Position numbers and translations under genes: made by a program | In this document: positions 1 through 8,407 of the stretch, one piece after another | Position numbering within the stretch: the first letter of the stretch is position 1 | Layout of the letters: every line of letters starts with the position of its first letter | The notes under the pieces: model-generated | Databases searched by the model: none | Seen by the model: only the letters and a program-made list of their open reading frames with translations | Told to the model about the DNA's origin: nothing | From: Candidatus Parvarchaeota archaeon | Lineage (GTDB): Archaea; Nanobdellota; Nanobdellia; WJKC01 | Direction of reading: 5' to 3' | Assembly: GCA_017608505.1 (NCBI GenBank) | Contig: JAFCFT010000004.1 | Coordinates: forward strand, 1-61,958 | DNA length: 61,958 nucleotides

Positions 1-1
1 T

Positions 2-1207
2 CCAGAAGACTTGCAAATTATAAAGTATAAAAACAAATATTACATAACAGTGCCTGATAAGACTCTTTCTTCAGAAGATTACTTATTTGGCGTTGCAGTG
101 AATGTAGATGGGAAAGTCTGCTTTGACGATGACGGACAAGCTTTTGGAGGGCGAGGACACATTAATGTGTTTTATTGGGATTCAAAAGGACATGTAGAGG
201 TAATGCCTGTAGGTCATGAATGCGTAGGCATGCAGTACGACATCGATCTTAAAAATGGAGAAATCAGGAAAGTAAAAAATGTAAAGGATGTAAACATGAT
301 CATAAATATAATTAATAATTTTCAAATAAAAACATATGGAGAAGATTTGGAAATTATAGTGCCAGTAATAAGTCGGCAATACATGAGATTTATACAAGAC
401 GCGTATGACAATTTATTAATAAAAGTGTCAAGATCGCTTAAGTCGCTTAACCAAGACATTGTACAAAGCATGTATAAAGTGTTTTTTAAGAATGGCAGGA
501 TTGAAGAAGCTCGTAAATTAAAGGAGCGGTCTGAAATAGATCCTAATAAAAGGAATTTGTATTTGTATCTTAAAAGGGAAATAAACGGGCTTGAAGAGAT
601 AATAAGTAAAGATGCAAGCAAGGAAGAAATTGTGCAAGCAGGGTATGAAGCATTCTTTAAAAAAGGAAGGATTAATAAAGCTCATGAATTAAGATGGTGG
701 TCTGGAATTGAGCCTAATAAAAGGAACTTGTATTTGTATCTTAAAAATAAAATAAGTTGGCTTGAAGAGTTAATAAGCGAGGATGCAAAGGAAGAGATTG
801 TGCAGGCAGGATATAATATATTCTTCAAGACAGGCAGAATTAACGAGGCTCACAAATTGAATGAGTGGTCTAAAAAGAAAGAATATAAAACATTAACTGA
901 AATGCTTAGAGAAGTAATATGTTACTTAAGTAAGAATATAACAATAAGCATGTATGAAAATAACACATATAGAGATAAGTTAAAAAGATTCTTAAACGTG
1001 CCCGTTGAACATGTTATAGAAGGAAGCTATATCGTTTATACCTTTTTAAAATACGATCTTAAATGGTATGAGGAGCGTAAAGCAAAGAATATTTTTAAAA
1101 AAGCAGTGAAATACGCAATAGAAAAAACCAAAGAGGTATACTCTATGCTTAAAGAAGCATACGAACCAATTAAAGACTGCTACAGATTATGCCATAAAAG
1201 GAAGTAA
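2..1207 (+). CDS. Helical-repeat protein, 5' end outside window
   Basis: The frame is open to the window edge (PED precedes the TTG at 11), so the start probably lies upstream. The first ~90 residues look like a beta-rich domain rich in Gly and Asp. From about residue 140 there are three helical repeats of about 37 residues with the pattern EEIVQ-GY--FFK-GRI--A--L. The same kind of repeat builds the protein at 3620-5518, so the two are paralogous in part. No catalytic motif is recognised. The last ~15 residues (from about 1165) look non-coding, while the +1 frame (KTATDYAIKGSKEACDLLG) looks coding and runs into the next ORF. This suggests a frameshift. Function unknown; reality of the coding region is fairly sure. 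Confidence 0.7.
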   Translation, partial: PEDLQIIKYKNKYYITVPDKTLSSEDYLFGVAVNVDGKVCFDDDGQAFGGRGHINVFYWDSKGHVEVMPVGHECVGMQYDIDLKNGEIRKVKNVKDVNMIINIINNFQIKTYGEDLEIIVPVISRQYMRFIQDAYDNLLIKVSRSLKSLNQDIVQSMYKVFFKNGRIEEARKLKERSEIDPNKRNLYLYLKREINGLEEIISKDASKEEIVQAGYEAFFKKGRINKAHELRWWSGIEPNKRNLYLYLKNKISWLEELISEDAKEEIVQAGYNIFFKTGRINEAHKLNEWSKKKEYKTLTEMLREVICYLSKNITISMYENNTYRDKLKRFLNVPVEHVIEGSYIVYTFLKYDLKWYEERKAKNIFKKAVKYAIEKTKEVYSMLKEAYEPIKDCYRLCHKRK

Positions 1208-1235
1208 AGAAGCTTGTGATCTGCTTGGGATAGCG

Positions 1236-1643
1236 ATGACATTTGGAGATTATAAAATTGAAGATTTAGAAAAGAGGCTAGAACAAACAAAAACAGTTAA
1301 TATAGAGTATATGAAAACAATGTTCAACAACATAATTCATAAAATTGAGTGGTGTATGGGAATATCAAAAATCAAGCAAATATTCCCAAAGCGAAAAATC
1401 AAGCAAATATTCCCAAAGCGCACAATAAGAGAATATGTTGAAAAATCCCTTTACATTGGGTGCGTCTGCTGTTATGCATTTAATGATCCAAGATTTATCG
1501 CATTGCCCATATTTATAGGTATGTGTTCATTCGGAAAGGACATGCATAAAAAGATTCTTATTTACAAAACAAAGAAAAAAAATCCTATTGCAGCCAGTAA
1601 CTTAAAGAAATTAAAAAAGAAATTAAAAGCTTTGAAAAATTAG
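1236..1643 (+). CDS. Hypothetical protein, probably a frameshifted continuation of the preceding gene
   Basis: The ATG at 1236 is not clearly a real start, because the frame is open and coding-like upstream to about 1165. The product is basic and has an internal duplication of nine residues (IKQIFPKR twice, bases 1369-1420) and a hydrophobic segment around IGCVCCYAF. At the 3' end, frame 2 resumes coding-like sequence (EIKKEIKSFEKLGIKFDYPR, ending LLLRMI) to a stop at 1721-1723. Two compensating shifts would join 2-1723 into one protein. Either the gene is decaying or the assembly has indels in A-rich runs. No function recognised. Confidence 0.45.
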   Translation: MTFGDYKIEDLEKRLEQTKTVNIEYMKTMFNNIIHKIEWCMGISKIKQIFPKRKIKQIFPKRTIREYVEKSLYIGCVCCYAFNDPRFIALPIFIGMCSFGKDMHKKILIYKTKKKNPIAASNLKKLKKKLKALKN

Positions 1644-1731
1644 GCATAAAATTTGACTACCCTCGCGGCGCACTTGGTCCTCGAGGCGACGCAATAAATG
1701 AGCTTCTTTTAAGGATGATTTAAGAGTAATC

Positions 1732-1765
1732 TTTATAAATCGCGTTTAAATCACTCTTATTCTAT
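1732..1765 (+). promoter_or_regulatory. TATA promoter of uL15-secY operon
   Basis: TTTATAAA at 1732-1739 lies about 27-34 nt before the uL15 ATG at 1766, which fits transcription starting at or next to the start codon (leaderless). No Shine-Dalgarno sequence is visible. Similar spacing recurs before many genes in this window. Confidence 0.6.
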
Positions 1766-2158
1766 ATGATAAGAAGATGCAAAAAAAGCAGGAAAAAGAG
1801 GGGGCAGGAAAGCCACTCTGGATTGCGAAGGCGCGGAGCAGGAAACAGGGGAGGCAGAGGAAACGCTGGAATGGGAAAGAAAAGCGGAAGCCAGAAAAAA
1901 ACAAAGCTTTTGGCAATGGGCTTAAAGCTTGGAAAGCGCGGGTTTAAAAATCCTACTAGCAAACCTCAAAAAATCATTAATGTTGGAGAATTAGAAAAGC
2001 ATGCGCAAAAAGGTGCTGTAAATACTGTTAAATTAGGATATCACAAAGTTGGCGGCAAAGGCGAGCTTAAAAGCAGCCTTAAAGTAATAGCCAAAGCCTT
2101 TACTAAAAAAGCCTTAGAAAAAATAAAGAAAGTTAAAGGAGAAGCAGTAGTGATGTAA
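1766..2158 (+). CDS. rpl15: 50S ribosomal protein L15 (uL15)
   Basis: Large-subunit ribosomal protein of 130 residues, close to the archaeal family length. The basic, Gly-rich N-terminus (SGLRRRGAGNRGGRGNAG, residues ~18-35) that threads into 23S rRNA is plain. The C-terminal half has the GY-KVGGKG and LKVIAKAFTKKALEKI signature of the family. The stop is 2 nt before secY, as in the classical archaeal spc-type arrangement uL15-SecY, so the two are surely co-transcribed. The upstream ribosomal protein genes of that cluster are absent here. Confidence 0.95.
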   Translation: MIRRCKKSRKKRGQESHSGLRRRGAGNRGGRGNAGMGKKSGSQKKTKLLAMGLKLGKRGFKNPTSKPQKIINVGELEKHAQKGAVNTVKLGYHKVGGKGELKSSLKVIAKAFTKKALEKIKKVKGEAVVM

Positions 2159-2160
2159 CC

Positions 2161-3546
2161 TTGAAAGTCGAAATAGACAAATTATTGGACAATCTGCCAG
2201 AAGTTGAACATCCTAAGAAAAAGCTGCCTTTTAATGAGAAGTTAATGTGGACTGGCGCAGCGCTGGTCATATATTATGTACTTTCGCTTATCCCTTTGTA
2301 CGGGCTTGACCCAAATTATCAAGCGCGTTTCGAGACTTTAAGCATACTTTTAGCAGCGCAGTTTGGCTCTGTAATTAGTCTTGGAATCGGACCTATTGTC
2401 ACTGCAAGCATAATTTTGCAGTTGCTTGTTGGAGCAGAAGTGCTAAAAATTGACACTAACACGCATGCTGGAAGAAAAACATTCCAAGGTTTGCAAAAAT
2501 TATTCAGCATACTCTTCATAGTTGGAGAAAATGCGCTATATGTATTAAGCGGGGCTCTTCCTGCATCGCCTGGCTTGGCATGGCTTATGATCATCCAGCT
2601 TGTTGCTGGCGGACTTATAGTTATGTTCTTAGATGAAGTAGTAAGTAAATGGGGCATTGGCTCTGGAATAAGTTTGTTTATTGCAGCAGGCGTGTGCAGG
2701 CAAATATTTGTAAATGCATTAAATCCCTTGCCAGACCCTGTGAATCCAATGCTAAGCAGCGGATCTTTAATTAAAAGTTTTCAGTTAATACTTCAAGGAA
2801 TTCCTCAAGCAGCACTTTGGCCTTTAATTGCGGTTGGCGCAACAATCCTTGTGTTTGCAGTAAGCATTTATGTGCAGTCAATAAAAGTTGAGATACCGCT
2901 AAGTTTTGGCAGAGTAAGAGGGTTTTCATTTAGGTGGCCTTTAAAATTTGTGTACACGTCCAACATGCCTGTTATATTTACTGCAGCATTAATTGCAAGC
3001 ATGCAGTTTTGGGGATTAAGCCTTTATAGAATGGGAATACCAATACTTGGCACATACGAAAAAGTAACTGTTGCAGGCAGACTGCAGGAAGTCCCGAAAA
3101 CAGGGCTTGTCAGATATTTAAATCCTCCATCAATCCGCGATATTTTATTGCAAGGCATGCTTCCAGAATACTCGCTAAGTATTCTCATATACTCAGCATT
3201 CATGATAATAGGGGCAGTGCTATTCAGCCTTCTTTGGATTAATGTTGGAGGGCAAGGAGCCGAAAGCGTGGCTGAGCAAATACTTTCCTCAGGACTGCGC
3301 ATACCAGGATTTAGGGCAGACAAGCGCATACTAGAGAAGCTGTTAAAGCGCTACATTATGCCGCTAACAATTCTTGGAGGAGCAACAGTAGGGGCTTTAG
3401 CAGTCATAGCAGACCTTTTTGGTGCGCTAAGCCGCGGTACAGGAATACTTTTAACAGTCATGATAATATATCAATTTTATGAAGAAGTCTATAGAAGGCA
3501 TTATAACGAACTGCCAGAAGGCGTGAAAAAGTTCTTGAAGAAATAA
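2161..3546 (+). CDS. secY: Preprotein translocase subunit SecY
   Basis: Central pore subunit of the Sec translocon in the cytoplasmic membrane. The 461-residue protein has about ten hydrophobic segments, the plug region after TM1 (PLYGLD) and conserved C-terminal signatures (GGQGAESVAEQ, RGTGILLTVMIIYQFYEE). The likely start is TTG at 2161, directly after the uL15 stop; no nearby ATG fits the N-terminal amphipathic helix. Its partner Sec61-beta is encoded at 45297 and an EMC3/YidC-like insertase at 5561, so membrane-insertion genes are scattered through the window. Confidence 0.95.
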   Translation: MKVEIDKLLDNLPEVEHPKKKLPFNEKLMWTGAALVIYYVLSLIPLYGLDPNYQARFETLSILLAAQFGSVISLGIGPIVTASIILQLLVGAEVLKIDTNTHAGRKTFQGLQKLFSILFIVGENALYVLSGALPASPGLAWLMIIQLVAGGLIVMFLDEVVSKWGIGSGISLFIAAGVCRQIFVNALNPLPDPVNPMLSSGSLIKSFQLILQGIPQAALWPLIAVGATILVFAVSIYVQSIKVEIPLSFGRVRGFSFRWPLKFVYTSNMPVIFTAALIASMQFWGLSLYRMGIPILGTYEKVTVAGRLQEVPKTGLVRYLNPPSIRDILLQGMLPEYSLSILIYSAFMIIGAVLFSLLWINVGGQGAESVAEQILSSGLRIPGFRADKRILEKLLKRYIMPLTILGGATVGALAVIADLFGALSRGTGILLTVMIIYQFYEEVYRRHYNELPEGVKKFLKK

Positions 3547-3619
3547 ATGTAGTATTGATAATTATATAATTTCATAATAACAATACTTAAATATACAGAT
3601 AAAAATCAATCATTTAGCA

Positions 3620-5518
3620 ATGAGTGATACTGTAAATATACAAGAAATTTACGAAAGCACAATTAAAGATGGTCAAATAGAACAATTCATATATTTGATG
3701 AATAAAACAAACATTAAACCTAATGAATATGTTCTGCAAAATGGCTGCAAAGAGTTAATTGCAAATGGACAAGTTAAGAAGCTTGAAGATTTGATAAATG
3801 CAGTAAATATAAAAATTGATGAATCTACTGTGCAGGAAGGTTACAAAGGATTATTTGAAAATGGACGAATTTGGTGTCTTAAAGACATAATAGAAATCCT
3901 TAAAATTAAACCTAGCGAGCACATTGTACAAAATAAATACAAAACTTTGGTTAAAGAAGGCAGAATAAAGGAATTTGAGGAATTGATAGAATACACTGGT
4001 GTTTTGCCGAAAGATAATATTGCATGCATGGCTTATAAAGTGCTAGTTAATGAAGAAAATGAAGAGGGAATTAAGAGTTTAATGAGATATGTTAAGCCAG
4101 ATAAACAAATCATGCAAGAAAAGTATGGAACGCTGATTAGAGAAGGGCGATTAAAAAAGCTTAAAAAATTGATAAAAATTACTGGCGTTGGAGTTGAAGA
4201 AGGCGTTGCAAAAAGAGGGTATGAAACATACATTAGGAATGGAAAAATAAAAAAGCTTAAAAAATTAATGAAGATTTGCGGGTTTGGGATTGAAGAAAAT
4301 GTTGTGCAAAAAAGTTATGAAAAATTAATTAATGAAGGAAAGATAAGGGAATTTAAGAAACTAAAAAAGATTGCTAAAATTAAGCCTAAAGAGAATATAG
4401 TCCAGAAAGGATACGAAGCAATGGTTTGGAAAGAGGATGCAAAGAACCTTAAAAGATTAAAAAGAATCACTAAAATTGAGCTTGACGTGCCTGAGGACAT
4501 TGTGCAGAAAAAATATGAAGTATTGATTAAAAAAATGGATAAGAGCAAGCTTAAAGGCATAATGAAAATAACCAATACAAAACCTAATGAAGAAACTGTG
4601 CAAAAGGGTTGTGAAGAACTAATTGCAAAATGTCAAATAAAAGAACTTAAAAAAATAATGAAGAAATATAAAATCAAACCAAATAGAGATTTCTTGCAAA
4701 AAAAGTACAAATCATTAATTGAATCGTATTGGGGAAATGGCATAATTTCTCTGGAAAAATTAGTAAAAGCAACCAAAATTATGCCAGAACTGCCTGAAAA
4801 TGTAGTGCAAGACGCATACAAAAGAGTAATTGACAATGGATGGGTGCGCGATGTCTGGCACTTGAAAAAAGGCACTGGAATCGAACCTAAAGAAGAGATT
4901 GTGCAAGAAGGGTATAAAAAATATATGCAAGAAGGAGACATGTGGCATCTTGAAGAATTAATTAGAATCACTGGTGTTGAACTTAAAGTGCCTGAAGAAG
5001 ACATAGTGCAAGAAGGTTGTGAAAAATTAATTGGCAAAGGAGAGATAAGAAATCTTAAAAAATTAATGAAGATTTCAGGCGTGAAACTTAAAGAAGATAC
5101 CATTAAAAGAGGGTATAAAGGATTAATAAAACTCGTCAAAAAAGGAAGTTTGTATGAAAACAGAAGTTCTTTAATAAGAAAACTCAAGCGTTTAATAAAT
5201 AGAACTCAAATTACGCCAGAAAGAGACGATGCGCTTGAGGGATGCTATGATTTAATTCTAGAAGGCATGATAAAAGAATTCAAAAAATTAAAAAAAGTTA
5301 CTAAAGTCGAGCTTGAAAAAGACAATACGCAATACATATATAAAACGCTAATTAAAGAAGGGCGATTAAAAAAGCTTAAAAAACTGGCAAAAATTTCTGG
5401 CATTGAACTTGACAGTGAAATCATGTGGGAGGCGTACAAAGACTACTTAAGGAAAGAAAAAAAGAGAAAAGCTAACAAATTGTTTAAGATATATTTAAAA
5501 TCGTGCAACAGGAAATAA
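3620..5518 (+). CDS. Large alpha-helical repeat (solenoid) protein
   Basis: The 632-residue protein consists almost wholly of about 19 tandem units of roughly 32 residues. The consensus is IVQ-GYE-LI-EGRIK-LKKL-KITGI-P-E. Unit length and the G-x-x-x-x-L-x-x-L pattern resemble ankyrin or pentatricopeptide repeats, but I cannot assign it to either. It has no signal peptide, membrane segment or catalytic domain and is strongly basic. A TATA-like sequence (TTAAATATA, ~3588-3596) lies ~27 nt before the ATG, so it is leaderless. It is a paralogue of the repeats in the gene at the left edge. A binding scaffold for protein or RNA is inference. Confidence 0.8.
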   Translation: MSDTVNIQEIYESTIKDGQIEQFIYLMNKTNIKPNEYVLQNGCKELIANGQVKKLEDLINAVNIKIDESTVQEGYKGLFENGRIWCLKDIIEILKIKPSEHIVQNKYKTLVKEGRIKEFEELIEYTGVLPKDNIACMAYKVLVNEENEEGIKSLMRYVKPDKQIMQEKYGTLIREGRLKKLKKLIKITGVGVEEGVAKRGYETYIRNGKIKKLKKLMKICGFGIEENVVQKSYEKLINEGKIREFKKLKKIAKIKPKENIVQKGYEAMVWKEDAKNLKRLKRITKIELDVPEDIVQKKYEVLIKKMDKSKLKGIMKITNTKPNEETVQKGCEELIAKCQIKELKKIMKKYKIKPNRDFLQKKYKSLIESYWGNGIISLEKLVKATKIMPELPENVVQDAYKRVIDNGWVRDVWHLKKGTGIEPKEEIVQEGYKKYMQEGDMWHLEELIRITGVELKVPEEDIVQEGCEKLIGKGEIRNLKKLMKISGVKLKEDTIKRGYKGLIKLVKKGSLYENRSSLIRKLKRLINRTQITPERDDALEGCYDLILEGMIKEFKKLKKVTKVELEKDNTQYIYKTLIKEGRLKKLKKLAKISGIELDSEIMWEAYKDYLRKEKKRKANKLFKIYLKSCNRK

Positions 5519-5560
5519 GAGCAGAAACATTTAAAAACACACTTTATATATTCTTTTCGT

Positions 5561-6013
5561 ATGGCAGATCCATGGGTTTTAGGGTCGTTAATCCTGATAA
5601 CATTCGGGGTAAGCTTAGCAACGCAGCTTGTAAACTACAAGTTAATAGATCAAAAAGTAATGAGGCAGTACAAAAAAAGACTAAAAGAAATTCAAGTTGA
5701 AATAAGAAAAATAAAAGACCGCAAAAAAATTGTAAAACTGCAAGAAGAATTAATGGATATTAACTCAAAAATGATGAAGCTAAGCTTTAAGCCGTTAATG
5801 ATAACAATGGCTCCGTTATGGATTATGTTTTTTCTTCTGCAAAGCATATATCAGCCTTATGGCGACTTAATACAACTTCCAATTAATTTGCCTTTGTTTG
5901 GCACAGCAATAAGCTGGCTTGGCACATACATAATATTCAGCTTGTTATTTTCAGCAATATTAAGACCTTTAATAACAAAAGTTGGTGAAAAATATGCTAG
6001 AAAAAAAGAATAA
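5561..6013 (+). CDS. DUF106/EMC3-family membrane insertase (archaeal YidC/Oxa1-like)
   Basis: The 150-residue protein has an N-terminal TM segment (~7-25), a cytosolic coiled coil rich in Lys and Glu (~30-75), then two or three TM segments (~82-100, 118-140). This is the layout of archaeal DUF106 proteins, which are homologous to EMC3/TMCO1 and distantly to YidC. The family inserts membrane proteins alongside SecY. It precedes eL34, as is common in archaea. Its last codons contain a 27-bp sequence that recurs just upstream of and across the eL34 start. Confidence 0.85.
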   Translation: MADPWVLGSLILITFGVSLATQLVNYKLIDQKVMRQYKKRLKEIQVEIRKIKDRKKIVKLQEELMDINSKMMKLSFKPLMITMAPLWIMFFLLQSIYQPYGDLIQLPINLPLFGTAISWLGTYIIFSLLFSAILRPLITKVGEKYARKKE

Positions 6014-6074
6014 AAAAGGGGGAGTCGAGAGGGGTAAAACCCCTTCGAATAACAAAAGTTGGTGAAAAATATGC
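5971..6074. repeat. 27-bp direct repeat flanking a C/G-rich hairpin
   Basis: The 27 bp at 5971-5997 (AATAACAAAAGTTGGTGAAA...) are repeated exactly at 6048-6074. The first copy lies in the end of the EMC3-like gene. The second contains the GGTG Shine-Dalgarno and the ATG of eL34. Between them, GAGGGGTAAAACCCCTT can form a small hairpin. The eL34 translation signal may therefore have come from a local duplication. Confidence 0.8.
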
Positions 6075-6379
6075 CAAAACCAAGCGATAGGACTACAAAA
6101 AGGAGAAGAACGTTTAAGCGCCTTCCAGGGGGAAAGACTGTAAAAAGAGTAAAGGGAAAAATGAAAGGCAAGGCGAGATGCGGCAAGTGCGGAGCAGAGT
6201 TGCACGGCATTCCAAGAGATACAAGAAAACTTTCAAAAAGCGAGAAAACAGTAAATAGGCCGTATGGAGGCCACTACTGCAGCAGATGTCTAAGAGAAAA
6301 AATAAAAGAAAAGATTAAAAGCTTAGGCGAGAGGCTAGCACAAGTCGCTCAGGAGTCCCAACATCCACCCACTTCTTAA
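6071..6379 (+). CDS. rpl34e: 50S ribosomal protein L34e (eL34)
   Basis: Archaeal/eukaryotic large-subunit protein. MPKPSDRTTKRRRTFKR at the N-terminus and two zinc-type Cys pairs (CGKCG at ~36-40, CSRC at ~68-71) match the family. The ATG at 6071 is preceded by GGTG seven nt upstream, so the TTG at 6059 is not used. At 102 residues it is about a dozen longer than usual. The extra C-terminus (RLAQVAQESQHPPTS) lies over the convergent nucleotidyltransferase gene for 65 bp, so it may be an accidental extension. Confidence 0.9.
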   Translation: MPKPSDRTTKRRRTFKRLPGGKTVKRVKGKMKGKARCGKCGAELHGIPRDTRKLSKSEKTVNRPYGGHYCSRCLREKIKEKIKSLGERLAQVAQESQHPPTS

Positions 6380-6998
6380 CTTTAATTATTCCAAAATAAT
6401 ATCCTTTGTCGATTAGATGTTGGATGCTCTCTGTCAGCTCGTACTCGCCTCTGGAGGAAGGACGGGTTTTTTCTATGGCATCAAATATTTCTACAGGAAG
6501 CAAGTATATGCCAGCATTAATGAGATTTGACGGTGGATTGCTGACTTTTTCATGAATTTTCTTTACTCTTCCATCAATTAGTTCAATAACGCCGTAATCG
6601 CGCGGATTTTGTTCTTCTTTCACTACAATAACGCCTGCACATGGATTGGTTAAAACTTTGTCAATTATTTTAGGGTCATAGTGCAAATCCCCATATATGA
6701 GCAAAAAGCGGCTGCTAATTAAGTTCTTAACAAGACCCAACGCATGCGCAGTGCCTAACTGCTCTTTTTGAACAACATATCTAATTTTTAAGCCTTTGTA
6801 CTTGTCTTTGAAATAGTTCATGATTGCTTCTTTTTTGTATCCGACAACAATGATGGCTTCTGAGACTTTGCCAACAAGACTGTCTAGGATCCATTCAAGA
6901 ATTGGTTTCCCTTTTAATTCAATCATAACTTTTGGAACATTCTTAGACAACTCCCCCATCCTTCTTCCATTACCTCCAGCAAGGATAACAGCTTTCAT
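6315..6998 (-). CDS. Sugar-phosphate nucleotidyltransferase (NDP-sugar pyrophosphorylase)
   Basis: Transfers NMP from an NTP to a sugar 1-phosphate. The N-terminal loop VILAGGNGRRM with PKVMIELKGKPILEW is the NTP-binding signature. QLGTAHAL and YGDLHYD supply the nucleotide and metal contacts, and NAGIYLLP and GEYELTE follow. At 227 residues it has the catalytic domain only, with no C-terminal hexapeptide beta-helix. The start overlaps the end of the phosphohexomutase by 29 bp, so the pair should be co-translated and provide successive steps: hexose 6-P to hexose 1-P to NDP-hexose. Exact sugar and nucleotide cannot be told. Confidence 0.85.
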   Translation of the reverse strand: MKAVILAGGNGRRMGELSKNVPKVMIELKGKPILEWILDSLVGKVSEAIIVVGYKKEAIMNYFKDKYKGLKIRYVVQKEQLGTAHALGLVKNLISSRFLLIYGDLHYDPKIIDKVLTNPCAGVIVVKEEQNPRDYGVIELIDGRVKKIHEKVSNPPSNLINAGIYLLPVEIFDAIEKTRPSSRGEYELTESIQHLIDKGYYFGIIKVKKWVDVGTPERLVLASRLSF

Positions 6999-8262
6999 AT
7001 TTCACCTCCTCAATTATTGATTCCTCCAAGCCACTGACAGACTCAACATGAAATCTAATTATATCTTCAGTATTTGAAGGCCTAATAGTAAAGTAGTGGT
7101 CTCTGTATTCGAACTTTACCCCGTCAATATCAGATATTAATTTAGCAAGTTCGTTGGTCTTTACAAAGTTGCAAACATAGTTCATAAATGCATCTTTGTT
7201 TGGAACGTCCAATTTTTCTTTGCGCACATGGATTTTTGGCAGACTGTTAACTAGTTCGCTTAAATTTTTATTAAGAGCCAAACCAGCAATTATTGCTGAA
7301 AATAAAGTTCCGCTACTGCACCATGCATGATGCGGGTCTGTGTAGTGACCTGAAGACTCTGAGCCAAAAGGGTTGCATTCTTTGCATTTGCAAAGAACGC
7401 TTTTAAGGCACTCTTGAATATACGGGTCGCCAACTTTAGAGTAAATAACATTGCCGCATGTCTCAAGCACTAATGAGGAATCTATGCTGGCTATCACTGG
7501 GCCGCCATAAACTCTTGCAATAAGGCATGATATGTGATTTGGGTCCACATAATTGCCATTTTCATCAACAACTAAAACCCTGTCAGCATCGTAGTCAAAA
7601 GCCATGCCAAGGCAGGCGCCTAATTCAATGACTTTATTAGATAATTCCAAAAGATTTTCAGGATTTGGCTCAGAACCATTGGAGTTTATTTTATAGACGC
7701 TTGCATTAAGTTCTTTAAGTAAATAAGGAGCCATTGAAACCCCTCCTTTTAAGTCAAGAACGATTTTTTGCCCTTTAAGGTCTTTTTTAAAAAAATTAAA
7801 ATATCTTGCTTTAAGAGAATCAATGTAGTCTTTTTTTAGTCTTAATCGCTTGCGCTTTCCTTTAGAATTTAATGATTGCTCGCAATCGTCTGAAAAAAAC
7901 TTGTCTCGCAAATAATACAAGTCAGATGTCTTAAAACTTGACCCATCATCATAATTAAATTTAAATCCATCGTATTCATCGCTTAAGTGAGATGCTGTAA
8001 TCATGCAAGACGGTCTAACAAGCTTTTTAGAAGCAAAGGATACAAAATCAGTCGGCACAACTCCAAGATAATATGCTTTCATGCCTTGTGATTTTACTCC
8101 TTCAATAAACGCTTTGCATAATTTTCTAGAACTGCCTTTCTTGTCTCTTCCAACAATAACGTCGCCGTGTTTTCTTGCAAATATCTTTCCAAGCTTGCAA
8201 GCGTCTTCTTCAGATATTCCGGTTCCCCTTATGTCATACTTTTTAAATGACTCTTTTAGCAT
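6970..8262 (-). CDS. Phosphomannomutase/phosphoglucomutase-family enzyme
   Basis: Alpha-D-phosphohexomutase of 430 residues. KYDIRGTGI at the N-terminus, the phosphoserine loop ITASHLSDEYDGFKF (~88-102), the metal loop DYDADR (~224-229) and the sugar loop ESSGHY are in family order. The phosphoserine loop departs from the usual TASHNPPEYNG (Leu-Ser instead of Asn-Pro), but Ser and His are kept. A TATA-like sequence at ~8284-8295 places transcription at the ATG. It is first in a two-gene operon with the nucleotidyltransferase. Substrate is probably mannose or glucose phosphate. Confidence 0.85.
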   Translation of the reverse strand: MLKESFKKYDIRGTGISEEDACKLGKIFARKHGDVIVGRDKKGSSRKLCKAFIEGVKSQGMKAYYLGVVPTDFVSFASKKLVRPSCMITASHLSDEYDGFKFNYDDGSSFKTSDLYYLRDKFFSDDCEQSLNSKGKRKRLRLKKDYIDSLKARYFNFFKKDLKGQKIVLDLKGGVSMAPYLLKELNASVYKINSNGSEPNPENLLELSNKVIELGACLGMAFDYDADRVLVVDENGNYVDPNHISCLIARVYGGPVIASIDSSLVLETCGNVIYSKVGDPYIQECLKSVLCKCKECNPFGSESSGHYTDPHHAWCSSGTLFSAIIAGLALNKNLSELVNSLPKIHVRKEKLDVPNKDAFMNYVCNFVKTNELAKLISDIDGVKFEYRDHYFTIRPSNTEDIIRFHVESVSGLEESIIEEVKYESCYPCWR

Positions 8263-8407
8263 TTCAATACTAAATAGAAAGTGTATATTAAAAACGATTT
8301 TTGAGAAAAAGGCAAGACCTTTAAAAATTTTCTTTTAGTGGTTTTAAATGTAAAATCAAAAACCAATAAAAAGTTTTTTATAATGGTATCTTTATAATAT
8401 AAATGAT

